6,722 nt of DNA from JAPUME01 sp964605715 (GCA_964605715.1 CAZSDV010000081.1:1-6722), one strand, 5' to 3'; counted from the stretch's first letter, positions 1-6,380 are shown. Program-made: numbers and translations. Notes: generated by a model from the letters alone, not told the origin.

Positions 1-1
1 T

Positions 2-136
2 GGGTTTGAGTTTAAACTCTTAAGTGACACAACGGCTGTTTTTTTGGAATCTGACTACCAGCCTTTATCCTACCAGTTCTGCTACTGGGATGTCAGTCAC
101 AATAAAGGGTTAAGCTTGGTGTCTAGTATCCTGTAA
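2..136 (+). CDS. Possible 3' end of an unrecognised upstream gene (truncated by window edge)
   Basis: One reading frame is open from the left edge to a TAA stop at 134-136, giving 44 codons with no start that I trust. The peptide is rich in aromatic and hydrophobic residues (for example SYQFCYWDVSH) and ends in LVSSIL. I recognise no family. An open stretch of this length can arise by chance, so this is only a candidate C-terminus whose body would lie left of the window. A small near-palindrome (GAAGTT/AACTTC, 153-165) follows the stop but has no U-tract, so it does not show that transcription ends here. Confidence 0.18.
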   Translation, partial: GFEFKLLSDTTAVFLESDYQPLSYQFCYWDVSHNKGLSLVSSIL

Positions 137-604
137 TTAATCTTTCTCTAATGAAGTTAAACTTCTTGATTATTTTCATTTAAGGCCCGTGCAATCTCTT
201 CAGACCAATAAAAATAGAAGTTTTTTCGCCCTGAAAATTAATTTTTATGGAACCTTTGGCCTTTTACTTCTCTTCTTCAATATGTAATAGTCACGCTTAG
301 GATGTACAGTAGGTTGGATTTTGTCTGTGAATTCAAACCAAGTGACCCACTTAATATTTGTTCCCTATTACCAGTGAGATCAATATCTTTTGTCTCGTTG
401 AAATGTTGATTGGTAATTTATGTTTTAAAACTTTATGGAATATATCTTTTTATTGGTTGCGCTATTCAAAAAACATGGTTAAATTGTTGCCATCTGATCA
501 AACAATGAACAGAAAAATAGATTTGATAAGGCCTGAGTAACCTCGGGAAGGTTCTTAAAGAAGTTGGAAATTATTAGAGCTTTTTCCTGAGAAAAACAAA
601 TACC
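137..604. other. Gene-free A/T-rich stretch upstream of the aldehyde dehydrogenase
   Basis: About 470 bases carry no coding region that I can support. The only longer plus-strand frame (358-540) opens with TTG, has no ribosome-binding site, and gives a low-complexity, Phe/Ile/Leu/Asn-rich peptide without family resemblance. It holds a perfect 12-base palindrome AAAATTAATTTT (234-245), which can occur by chance in such A/T-rich DNA, and small inverted repeats close to the next gene. I found no promoter with good -35 and -10 boxes at proper spacing, although the dehydrogenase promoter should lie here. Confidence 0.5.
532..596 (+). promoter_or_regulatory. Leader with three small inverted repeats before the aldehyde dehydrogenase
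   Basis: Three short stems lie just upstream of the start codon. CCTGAG (532-537) can pair with CTCGGG (542-547, one G-U pair). AACCT (539-543) can pair with AGGTT (549-553). TTTTTC (581-586) can pair perfectly with GAAAAA (591-596) around a CTGA loop. The first two overlap and exclude each other, a geometry seen in attenuators, but each stem is only 5-6 bp and no U-run follows the second. Whether the region is transcribed is unknown. I read this as suggestive structure, not a demonstrated switch. Confidence 0.2.
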
Positions 605-615
605 GGAAGGTTAAA

Positions 616-2112
616 ATGCCACACCCGAAACCCTCATTTAAAAGACAGTACGAAAATTTCATCGGCGGCCAATGGGTCCCCCCGGTGGACGGTGAATATT
701 TTGAAGATACTTCTCCTATTGATGGAAGTTTGCTTGCCAAGGTTCCAGATTCGAATGAGAAAGATATTGATCTTGCGGTGAAAGCTGCCGGTGAAGCTGC
801 TCCCGATTGGGGCCGTACCTCTGCAACAGAACGAAGCAATCTGCTGTTTAAGATTGCTGATAGGATTGAGGAACACCTCAATGAACTGGCGCTGGTGGAA
901 ACTTGGGACAATGGAAAAGCTATCCGTGAGACCATGGCTGCTGATATTCCTCTAGCAGTGGACCACTTCCGTTATTTTGGTAGCGTGATCCGTGCTGAGG
1001 CTGGGGAAGTCAGTGATTTAGACACAGGTACCGTATCCATGGAAATCCATGAACCCCTCGGGGTAGTAGGGCAGATCATCCCATGGAACTTCCCAATCCT
1101 TATGGCGACTTGGAAATTAGCGCCGGCCCTGGCTGCAGGCAACTGTGTGGTTCTGAAACCAGCCGAGCAAACCCCGATATCAATCTTATTTGTAATCGAG
1201 GCCATCGCTGACCTGTTGCCAAAAGGCGTAGTAAATATTGTAAATGGTTTTGGCCCCAAAGCAGGGAAGCCTCTGGCAACTCACCCAGACATCAAGAAAG
1301 TAGCCTTTACTGGTGAAACCACGACTGGCCGCCTAATCATGCAATACGCTTCAGAAAACCTGATTCCCGTAACCCTTGAACTGGGTGGGAAGTCACCGAA
1401 CATTTTTTTTGAAAGTGTAATGGCCGAAGATGATAATTTTTTGGATAAAGCCATCGAGGGCTTGGTTCTTTTTGCGTTTAATCAAGGGGAGGTTTGCACC
1501 TGTCCCTCTCGGGCCTTGATTCATGAAAGCATCTATGATGATTTCATGAATCGCTGCCTGAAGCGGGTCGAAGCGATCACCATGGGGGATCCCTTAGAGG
1601 ACAGCACCATGATGGGCGCACAGGCATCCAACGATCAGTTTGAAAAGATTATGAACTATCTTGATGTTGGGAAACAGGAAGGCGCGGAGGTCCTTATTGG
1701 TGGGGACAAGTACGATAACAAGTGCCATCCTAACGGCTACTATATCCAACCCACTATATTTAAGGGTCACAATAAGATGCGTATTTTCCAGGAGGAGATT
1801 TTTGGACCTGTGCTTGGAGTAACTACTTTTAAAAGCGATGCCGAAGCTCTTGAAATAGCAAACGATACCCTCTATGGGCTCGGTGCTGGTGTATGGACGC
1901 GTGATATTCACCAGATGCAGTCAATAGCTCGCGGTATCGAGGCTGGCCGTATTTGGTGCAATTGCTTCCATGCCTATCCTGCCCATGCCTCGTTTGGGGG
2001 TTACAAGAAGTCAGGTATTGGTCGCGAAAACCATAAGATGATGCTTAACCATTATCGCCATACGAAGAATGTGCTGATCTCTTACGATAAGAATCCCTTG
2101 GGATTTTTCTAA
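616..2112 (+). CDS. aldB: NAD(P)-dependent aldehyde dehydrogenase, AldB/ExaC type
   Basis: The protein (498 aa) oxidises an aldehyde, most likely acetaldehyde or another short aliphatic aldehyde, to its carboxylic acid in the cytoplasm. Landmarks of the ALDH superfamily are intact: the oxyanion Asn in PWNFP (N158), cofactor-binding KPAE (K181, E184), the FTGETTTG loop (231-238), the general base in LELGGKSPN (E255), the nucleophile in FNQGEVCTC (C294), and EEIFGPV with E394. FNQGEVCTCPSR, the HAYPAHASFGGYKKSG stretch and the terminal LGFF are characteristic of the AldB/ExaC/AcoD subgroup; length is close to the usual 500-512. E184 suggests NAD+ use, but AldB of E. coli prefers NADP+, so the cofactor is open. 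The ATG is supported by GGAAGG at 605-610, five bases upstream. The next gene follows after 36 bp and is a known companion. Subfamily is secure; the true substrate is inferred. Confidence 0.95.
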   Translation: MPHPKPSFKRQYENFIGGQWVPPVDGEYFEDTSPIDGSLLAKVPDSNEKDIDLAVKAAGEAAPDWGRTSATERSNLLFKIADRIEEHLNELALVETWDNGKAIRETMAADIPLAVDHFRYFGSVIRAEAGEVSDLDTGTVSMEIHEPLGVVGQIIPWNFPILMATWKLAPALAAGNCVVLKPAEQTPISILFVIEAIADLLPKGVVNIVNGFGPKAGKPLATHPDIKKVAFTGETTTGRLIMQYASENLIPVTLELGGKSPNIFFESVMAEDDNFLDKAIEGLVLFAFNQGEVCTCPSRALIHESIYDDFMNRCLKRVEAITMGDPLEDSTMMGAQASNDQFEKIMNYLDVGKQEGAEVLIGGDKYDNKCHPNGYYIQPTIFKGHNKMRIFQEEIFGPVLGVTTFKSDAEALEIANDTLYGLGAGVWTRDIHQMQSIARGIEAGRIWCNCFHAYPAHASFGGYKKSGIGRENHKMMLNHYRHTKNVLISYDKNPLGFF

Positions 2113-2148
2113 ATATAAAAGATCATCACTATCCGTAAAGCTAATATA

Positions 2149-2541
2149 ATGTTGAGGATGCAAGTGTACACTGAGCGGGTGGACGTAACAGAAAAAGCAA
2201 TAGCAGTAATTGACCAGTTGCGGGAACAGCACGGCCCGCTAATTTTTCACCAGAGTGGGGGTTGCTGCGACGGTTCGTCTCCCATGTGTTTTGCTGAAGG
2301 GGATTTTCGAATAGGTTCCTGTGACGTGTGTTTAGGAGAAATTCATGGATGCAAGTTCTACATGCATGCTGACCAGTTTGAGTACTACAAGCACATGCGC
2401 ATTACAGTAGATGTGACTGAAGGGCGTGGATCAAGTTTCTCCCTTGAAATACCTCTCGGCGTACGCTTCATGGCTGTATCTCACCTTCTCGCTGATGATG
2501 AAGAGCCGCGCCCGGTTCAAACTTCTTCACAACGCCATTAA
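2149..2541 (+). CDS. DUF779 family protein, partner of the aldehyde dehydrogenase
   Basis: This 130-aa protein carries the DUF779 signature: HGPLIFHQSGGCCDGSSPMC (28-47), LGEIHGCKFYM (62-72), DQFEYYKH (75-82) and EGRGSSFSLE (91-100). The family has no established biochemical function but is often found beside AldB/ExaC-type aldehyde dehydrogenases, as here, which suggests a role in that enzyme's activity, assembly or aldehyde handling. Conserved Cys39, Cys40 and Cys47 could bind a metal or thiol. Cys58 and Cys61 form an additional CxxC, and Cys68 lies nearby. It follows the dehydrogenase by 36 bp on the same strand, so the two are probably cotranscribed. The start is uncertain: ATG 2149 has weak upstream pairing, and an in-frame ATG at 2158 would give 127 aa, with an AGG only one base away. 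The C-terminal tail past about residue 112 is unconserved and polar. Confidence 0.9.
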   Translation: MLRMQVYTERVDVTEKAIAVIDQLREQHGPLIFHQSGGCCDGSSPMCFAEGDFRIGSCDVCLGEIHGCKFYMHADQFEYYKHMRITVDVTEGRGSSFSLEIPLGVRFMAVSHLLADDEEPRPVQTSSQRH

Positions 2542-2587
2542 CAAACCAACGGTACCTTTATTCTGGCTAATTCAGGTTGGGATGGCC

Positions 2588-2605
2588 AAAGGCTTTCCTT
2601 TTTGG
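2588..2605. terminator. Weak candidate terminator between convergent genes
   Basis: AAAGG (2588-2592) and CCTTT (2597-2601) can form a stem around a CTTT loop, flanked by CC on the left and TTGG on the right. The T-run 2599-2603 overlaps the stem and does not follow it. It sits in the 87-bp spacer where the DUF779 gene and the minus-strand gene converge, the expected place for a terminator, but the stem is short. Confidence 0.25.
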
Positions 2606-2628
2606 ATAATGGGACGTAGTTTTGCTAA

Positions 2629-3120
2629 TTATAAATTGAGGCTTGAAGATTTTTCTGTTGTGGGGTAGGTAATTTTCAAGCGTTCCTTTAGTTTTTTAAA
2701 TCCGGGAATTACATAATCGGCACAACCGAGAACCCAGCCGCTAATTTCGGAGACCGGAAGCTCGCTTACTAGGTAGATGGGAAGACTCTTACGGAAAGCT
2801 GCTGTCAATTCTGCCTGAGTTCCTCCTCCTTGGGCTGCGGCCTGGTCCCAATAGCAGATGACGTAGTCAGTTTGGTGGGCCATAATATTTAAATCATGGT
2901 TGATAATACGGCGCATTAATGTCCGGAAGCGCATAGGTTCACTCTGCTTCCATCTGTCTAAGCCAGCAAGGTCTTCAGCGGAGAGTATGAGCTTGGCCTC
3001 CTGAGTGGGATCGTAGACCTTATGATTCAGGTTCCGATAAAGCCAATTACCCAGATCCTTTCGCCATTCACGGCCATCCTTCGGGGCAAATTCCATACCT
3101 CCACACAAAAAGGCCAGCAT
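2629..3120 (-). CDS. Nucleoside 2-deoxyribosyltransferase-like protein
   Basis: The 163-aa product resembles the nucleoside 2-deoxyribosyltransferase-like superfamily, whose members cleave or exchange N-glycosidic bonds of (deoxy)nucleosides or nucleotides. Visible features are an opening beta-strand with CGGMEFAP (6-13), VYDPTQEA (35-42), TDYVICYWD (84-92) with Asp85, GGGTQAEL (98-105) with Glu104 as the likely nucleophile of the GTxxE motif, and a following strand PIYLV (114-118). The stretch before Glu104 is GGG where classical enzymes have an acidic residue six positions earlier (alignment from memory), so substrate and even activity are uncertain. The middle region (43-80) is Arg-rich and helical. 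The ATG is preceded on its strand by AAGGAAAGGA, a good ribosome-binding site. No signal peptide or membrane segment is seen. It is transcribed alone, divergent from the transhydrogenase gene and convergent with the DUF779 gene, so its neighbours do not reveal its role. Confidence 0.72.
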   Translation of the reverse strand: MLAFLCGGMEFAPKDGREWRKDLGNWLYRNLNHKVYDPTQEAKLILSAEDLAGLDRWKQSEPMRFRTLMRRIINHDLNIMAHQTDYVICYWDQAAAQGGGTQAELTAAFRKSLPIYLVSELPVSEISGWVLGCADYVIPGFKKLKERLKITYPTTEKSSSLNL

Positions 3121-3245
3121 TATTTTCCTTTCCTTATTTTACTACCAACCATCATTAAGATTCATAGGGACGGATTAATTTTGTTTCGTAGTGTTATCCT
3201 AGGCTGCGTAGGTAAGTAAGTCAACGCGCACTAGGGTGAGAATAT

Positions 3246-3274
3246 TTTCCAGCATTATTATGTATCTTTAGAAT
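3246..3274 (+). promoter_or_regulatory. Candidate sigma70-type promoter for the transhydrogenase gene
   Basis: TTTCCA (3246-3251, 4/6 to TTGACA) and TAGAAT (3269-3274, 5/6 to TATAAT) are 17 bp apart in the A/T-rich divergent spacer. This would start transcription near 3281 and leave a leader of about 77 bases. It was picked by eye; matches of this quality can arise by chance in A/T-rich DNA. Confidence 0.35.
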
Positions 3275-3345
3275 CAGCTGTTTTTAAAATATCAATAATT
3301 TAAATTCATTAATTTACTGTAACGTTCAAGAAAAGAATAGGGTCT

Positions 3346-3351
3346 GAGGAG
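3346..3351 (+). promoter_or_regulatory. Ribosome-binding site fixing a GTG start
   Basis: GAGGAG lies six bases before GTG 3358. No ATG competes upstream in frame, and the first in-frame ATG (3382, codon 9) lies inside the conserved FAFEMSSSSIRFG block, so the GTG is the real start. Confidence 0.8.
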
Positions 3352-3357
3352 TTATCT

Positions 3358-4638
3358 GTGAGTTGCGAGTTTGCCTTTGAGATGAGTTCTTCCAGTATCC
3401 GTTTTGGGAAAGGAGTTACTCGTGAGATTGGAGTGGTCCTAGCGGAAATGAAGACTAAAATGGCCATGGTGCTTACTGACTCAACTCTAAGTGGACTTCC
3501 TCCGGTAGCCAAGGTTCAAGAATCTCTGACGGACAACAAAATCAACTTCATCTTATTTGATCGAGTAAGAGTTGAGCCTACCGATGAATCTTTTAAAGAG
3601 GCAATTAAATTTGCGGCTAATTGGAGATTCGATGCGTTTGTCGCGGTGGGTGGCGGGTCCACCATAGATACTGCTAAAGTAGCCAGTCTTTATTCAACCT
3701 TTCCTCCTTCAGATTTTCTTGACTACGTAAATCCACCTATTGGAAAGGGGTTACCTGTGCCGGGATCAGTGAAGCCCGTTATTGCCATTCCAACGACAGC
3801 TGGGACGGGTAGCGAGACGACGGGTGTTGCTATTTTCGATCTCGTGAGAATGCACGCGAAGACCGGGATTGCACATCGCCAATTAAAACCGGCCCTCGGT
3901 ATTCTTGATCCGGAGAATACCCAGACCCTACCTCCCCAGATTGCGGCGTCTACCGGACTGGATGTGCTCAGCCATGCCATAGAATCTTATACTGCCATAC
4001 CTTTCAGCCAAAGGCCTGTACCCAAAGGCCCTTATTTGCGCCCCGTTTATCAAGGCTCTAACCCCATAAGCGATCTTTGGTCAATGGAAGCACTAAATCT
4101 TGTTTCAAAATATCTTCATCGGGTAGTTGGAGATTCATCTGATGAGGAAGCGAGAGCCAAAATGCTTTTGGCATCTTCTTATGCAGGGATGGGATTTGGA
4201 AATGCAGGAGTTCATCTACCGCATGGAATGTCTTACCCTGTGTCAGGAATGGTGCGTAATTTTCGGCCTGAAGGTTACGTAGTGGACCACCCACTCATAC
4301 CCCACGGAATTTCAGTAATCCTGAACACTCCTGCAGTGGTAAGATTCACAGGTCAGGCTTGCCCAGAGCGGCATCTGAAAGTGGCAGAAGTACTTGGAGC
4401 AAGTATTTCTAAGAAAAATCCTGCGGATGCCGGAAAAATACTTGCGGACCAAATAACTAAGTTTATGTATCAGCTAAATGTTCCGAATGGGCTGAAGGCT
4501 CTTGGTTATGGGGTTGGGGACATTCCTAGATTAGTGGAGGGAACTCTCCCTCAGCATCGGGTTACAAAACTTTCCCCTCGTCCAGCCAATCAAGAAGACT
4601 TGGCTAGTTTGTTTGAGGATGCGTTTGTAGCGTGGTAG
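3358..4638 (+). CDS. Hydroxyacid-oxoacid transhydrogenase (ADHFE1-type iron alcohol dehydrogenase)
   Basis: The 426-aa protein is an iron-type alcohol dehydrogenase that closely resembles animal ADHFE1, which oxidises 4-hydroxybutyrate to succinic semialdehyde while reducing 2-oxoglutarate to D-2-hydroxyglutarate on a tightly held nicotinamide cofactor. Shared blocks include FAFEMSSSSIRFG near the N-terminus, VRVEPTDESF, VAVGGGSTIDTAK (95-107), PTTAGTGSETTGVAIFD (145-161), YQGSNPISD, GNAGVHLPHGMSYPVSG and GTLPQHRVTKL. The N-terminal half is the Rossmann-like nucleotide domain and the C-terminal half the helical metal domain. Predicted metal ligands are D202, H206, H289 and H316. Tyr293 replaces the second His found in FucO-type enzymes, as in ADHFE1. 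There is no targeting peptide: the protein begins at the mature domain, so it is cytoplasmic. The start is GTG with a strong ribosome-binding site. It is transcribed alone. The class is secure; the physiological substrate pair in this organism is inferred. Confidence 0.92.
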   Translation: MSCEFAFEMSSSSIRFGKGVTREIGVVLAEMKTKMAMVLTDSTLSGLPPVAKVQESLTDNKINFILFDRVRVEPTDESFKEAIKFAANWRFDAFVAVGGGSTIDTAKVASLYSTFPPSDFLDYVNPPIGKGLPVPGSVKPVIAIPTTAGTGSETTGVAIFDLVRMHAKTGIAHRQLKPALGILDPENTQTLPPQIAASTGLDVLSHAIESYTAIPFSQRPVPKGPYLRPVYQGSNPISDLWSMEALNLVSKYLHRVVGDSSDEEARAKMLLASSYAGMGFGNAGVHLPHGMSYPVSGMVRNFRPEGYVVDHPLIPHGISVILNTPAVVRFTGQACPERHLKVAEVLGASISKKNPADAGKILADQITKFMYQLNVPNGLKALGYGVGDIPRLVEGTLPQHRVTKLSPRPANQEDLASLFEDAFVAW

Positions 4639-4675
4639 TCTCCAAGCACGTTTTCGAGATTAGATAAATAAATTA

Positions 4676-4690
4676 CTCTTCCATGAAGAG
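4676..4690 (-). terminator. Weak candidate terminator in the convergent spacer
   Basis: CTCTTC (4676-4681) and GAAGAG (4685-4690) form a perfect 6-bp inverted repeat with a three-base loop. Read on the minus strand it is followed by a T-rich stretch (TAATTTATTTA), which would fit a terminator for the dioxygenase transcript, about 200 bases past its stop codon. On the plus strand no T-run follows. The stem is short. Confidence 0.25.
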
Positions 4691-4896
4691 ATTGGCTGGG
4701 CGCAACGTAAAAACTAATGCTTGCTTCTGAATTATGAGCAACCATTTGAGGATTAGCTCGAGGTTACTGAAATTGTTGAATAGGATTTAGCAAGATCACT
4801 TTTAAGTAAGACTATTTAGAATACCTCTTGGTTCGATTTGTGGAATCTATTCCTATCAGGGGAAATCTTGAAGTGGATGGCTGCTAGCTTCCCTAG

Positions 4897-5739
4897 CTAA
4901 GATCGATCAGGATATGATTTGGTTCTCTTTTGGACTTCCTTGACTATTGCAGAAAATGACAGAGATTCCTCAATGTTCTCCGGTCTTTTCCCGGTTCCAT
5001 CAAAGACTTCTGTAAGGTTCCACTTAGAATACAGGTTTTCCGGAAGGGAAGGGTCCTTCTTCAAATAGAGTCGTTCAGGAATGTCAGACCATTCTGCAGT
5101 TCGTGGTCCATCTATTTGAGAAAAGTAGACTTGCAATATCCGTCGTACTTGGCTATTAAGTTTAAGTTTTCCTGCGTGAATACAGCCTGCATGAAACATT
5201 ACTGCTGTTCCTGCTGGACCCGTGATTTCAATTTCATTCTCAGGGACGACATCCTCAGGTTTCATATTGATAAGTCTGTTGTGGGTTTCGGGAATAATAC
5301 TGAAGCAATGGTCATTTTCCGATACATTTGTTAGGTAATAGATTATAGAAATTGCATTAATCTCTTTGCGGCGGCTATAGTCACGAGTTAGGTCACGGTG
5401 CCAACCTTTAAATTCCTTTACGTTGCTGGTTGGGTTACGAATCATAATACTGAATTGTTCAAAAGTGACACTCTCTCCGATTATGGTTCGGAGAATGTCA
5501 AGAACCACAGGGTTTTCGATGACAGAGTCAAAGGCCGATGTCTTGGGAAGAATATTTTCAAATTCAACCGAAGAGTCGCTAAGCTCAATACGCTCCTCAT
5601 GGTAGTTTTCCATATACCAATCTACGACGCTATTTAATTCATGCAGGTTCTTTTTTGGGAGAGCTCCCCTTACAACCAGAAAACCTCTGGCATTAAACTC
5701 CTCAGCGAGTTTCCATCGGTCTTTTGCGAGAGATTCCAT
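4897..5739 (-). CDS. PhyH family Fe(II)/2-oxoglutarate-dependent dioxygenase
   Basis: The 280-aa protein belongs to the phytanoyl-CoA dioxygenase family, soluble enzymes that hydroxylate a substrate using O2, Fe(II) and 2-oxoglutarate, releasing succinate and CO2. The N-terminal FNARGFLVVRGAL (15-27) is typical of the family. The iron site is H114-x-D116 in GWHRDL plus the distal H188 in GCIHAGKL; R199 in QVRRIL, 11 residues further, should bind the 2-oxoglutarate carboxylate. The PAGTAVMFHAG strand (175-185) belongs to the double-stranded beta-helix. The length is normal and all key residues are present, so it should be active. The family covers many substrates (acyl-CoAs, amino acids, quaternary amines, natural products) and nothing here identifies this one. 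The ATG follows GAGGAAG, well spaced. It lies 23 bp downstream of the Sel1-repeat gene on the same strand and is probably cotranscribed with it. Confidence 0.88.
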   Translation of the reverse strand: MESLAKDRWKLAEEFNARGFLVVRGALPKKNLHELNSVVDWYMENYHEERIELSDSSVEFENILPKTSAFDSVIENPVVLDILRTIIGESVTFEQFSIMIRNPTSNVKEFKGWHRDLTRDYSRRKEINAISIIYYLTNVSENDHCFSIIPETHNRLINMKPEDVVPENEIEITGPAGTAVMFHAGCIHAGKLKLNSQVRRILQVYFSQIDGPRTAEWSDIPERLYLKKDPSLPENLYSKWNLTEVFDGTGKRPENIEESLSFSAIVKEVQKRTKSYPDRS

Positions 5740-5762
5740 GTCGCTTCCTCTTTTGTTAAGTT

Positions 5763-6287
5763 CTATTGGAAAGGTTCTACATAGAGTTTGAAGTATTCTG
5801 TTGAAAGTCTTTGGGCTCTCCCGAGTGAAGCAAGCCCGAGTTTATTTCCGACAAGGTCACGGAATTCCTCCGCATTTTTTCCCCCTGCGGCGGCTGAGCT
5901 TGCCCATGCGTATGAAGTTACGTAGTCCACTGGGACTCCCTGGCCCTTGAAATAAAGAAAGCCAAGGCTGTGTTGGGCATCATGGTTTCCTCGCCTTGCA
6001 GCCCTTAACCACCATTTCTGCGCCTCCGTATAGCTTTGTGGGACTCCTTGCCCCTTATGGTAGAGAAACCCAAGATTGCGCTGGGCTTCAACATCACCTT
6101 GTCTGGCACGTTGAATTATTATTTCTGGCTTAATTGTTCGGGATAAGAAATTAGAATCCGGAGGTGGCAAAACTATTGTGCGAGAATTTGTAACGAGGTT
6201 GATTCCCGTTGCAATGAGGAGAGGCACAAGGATGCAGGTAAGAGCGATTATGTTTTTGTGTCTACCGGTCAGTTTCTGCGAATTCAT
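5763..6287 (-). CDS. Membrane-anchored Sel1-repeat protein
   Basis: The predicted product is 174 aa. It starts with a short basic segment (KLTGRHK), then one hydrophobic helix (about residues 12-32, IIALTCILVPLLIATGINLV), a Pro-containing linker (PPPDS) and two clear Sel1/TPR-like repeats: about 68-103 (EAQRNLGFLYHKGQGVPQSY...) and 104-139 (AQHSLGFLYFKGQGVPVDY...), with a partial helix before and a helical tail after. Such repeats form solenoids that bind other proteins. The basic N-terminus and single helix suggest an inner-membrane anchor, or an uncleaved signal peptide, with the repeats in the periplasm. I chose ATG 6287 because AAAAAGG lies seven bases upstream; an extension to TTG 6326 (187 aa) is possible but less likely. 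It is the first gene of a two-gene unit with the dioxygenase. Its partner protein is unknown. Confidence 0.85.
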   Translation of the reverse strand: MNSQKLTGRHKNIIALTCILVPLLIATGINLVTNSRTIVLPPPDSNFLSRTIKPEIIIQRARQGDVEAQRNLGFLYHKGQGVPQSYTEAQKWWLRAARRGNHDAQHSLGFLYFKGQGVPVDYVTSYAWASSAAAGGKNAEEFRDLVGNKLGLASLGRAQRLSTEYFKLYVEPFQ

Positions 6288-6294
6288 CAAGAAA

Positions 6295-6301
6295 CCTTTT
6301 T
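6295..6301 (-). promoter_or_regulatory. Ribosome-binding site that decides the Sel1-protein start
   Basis: On the minus strand AAAAAGG stands seven bases before ATG 6287. No similar site precedes the upstream TTG at 6326, so the shorter 174-aa product is preferred. Confidence 0.6.
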
Positions 6302-6351
6302 GGAGTGGTCGATTCGAATAACCCAATTATTAGCTATCAGTTGCTAGTTGT

Positions 6352-6380
6352 ATTATCAACTTGCTTACCTATTTTAGCAA
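6352..6380 (-). promoter_or_regulatory. Candidate sigma70-type promoter of the Sel1-dioxygenase unit
   Basis: On the minus strand TTGCTA (6375-6380, 4/6 to TTGACA) is followed after 17 bp by GATAAT (6352-6357, 5/6 to TATAAT). Transcription would begin near 6345, leaving a leader of about 58 bases before ATG 6287. This is the best-looking promoter in the window, but it was found by eye only. Confidence 0.42.

Noticed and set aside
153..165. GAAGTT/AACTTC near-palindrome as a terminator or operator
   Set aside because: The loop is a single base, so a stable hairpin would have only four pairs, and the gene before it is itself doubtful.
358..540. A 60-codon plus-strand frame upstream of the aldehyde dehydrogenase
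   Set aside because: It opens with TTG, has no ribosome-binding site, and its low-complexity Phe/Ile/Leu/Asn-rich peptide matches no family that I know; A/T-rich spacer DNA yields such frames by chance.
555..935. Minus-strand frames overlapping the aldehyde dehydrogenase (555-935, 634-876, 972-1259, 1594-1911, 2011-2232)
   Set aside because: All are antisense to strongly conserved coding sequence and their peptides show no domain; they are shadows of the real genes.
2426..2668. An 80-codon plus-strand frame running from the DUF779 gene into the spacer and past the end of the convergent gene
   Set aside because: It overlaps the conserved end of DUF779 in another frame, has no ribosome-binding site, and its peptide is unrecognisable.
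616..4638. The aldehyde dehydrogenase, deoxyribosyltransferase-like gene and transhydrogenase as one novel operon
   Set aside because: The middle gene is on the opposite strand and the spacers are 87 and 237 bp, so they are not one transcript.
4883..4897. GCTAG/CTAGC inverted repeat at the end of the dioxygenase gene as a terminator
   Set aside because: The stem is only 5 bp with a five-base loop and no T-run on either strand.
5116..5637. Plus-strand frames antisense to the dioxygenase
   Set aside because: The minus-strand frame holds intact PhyH catalytic motifs; the antisense peptides are Cys/Phe-rich without domain resemblance.
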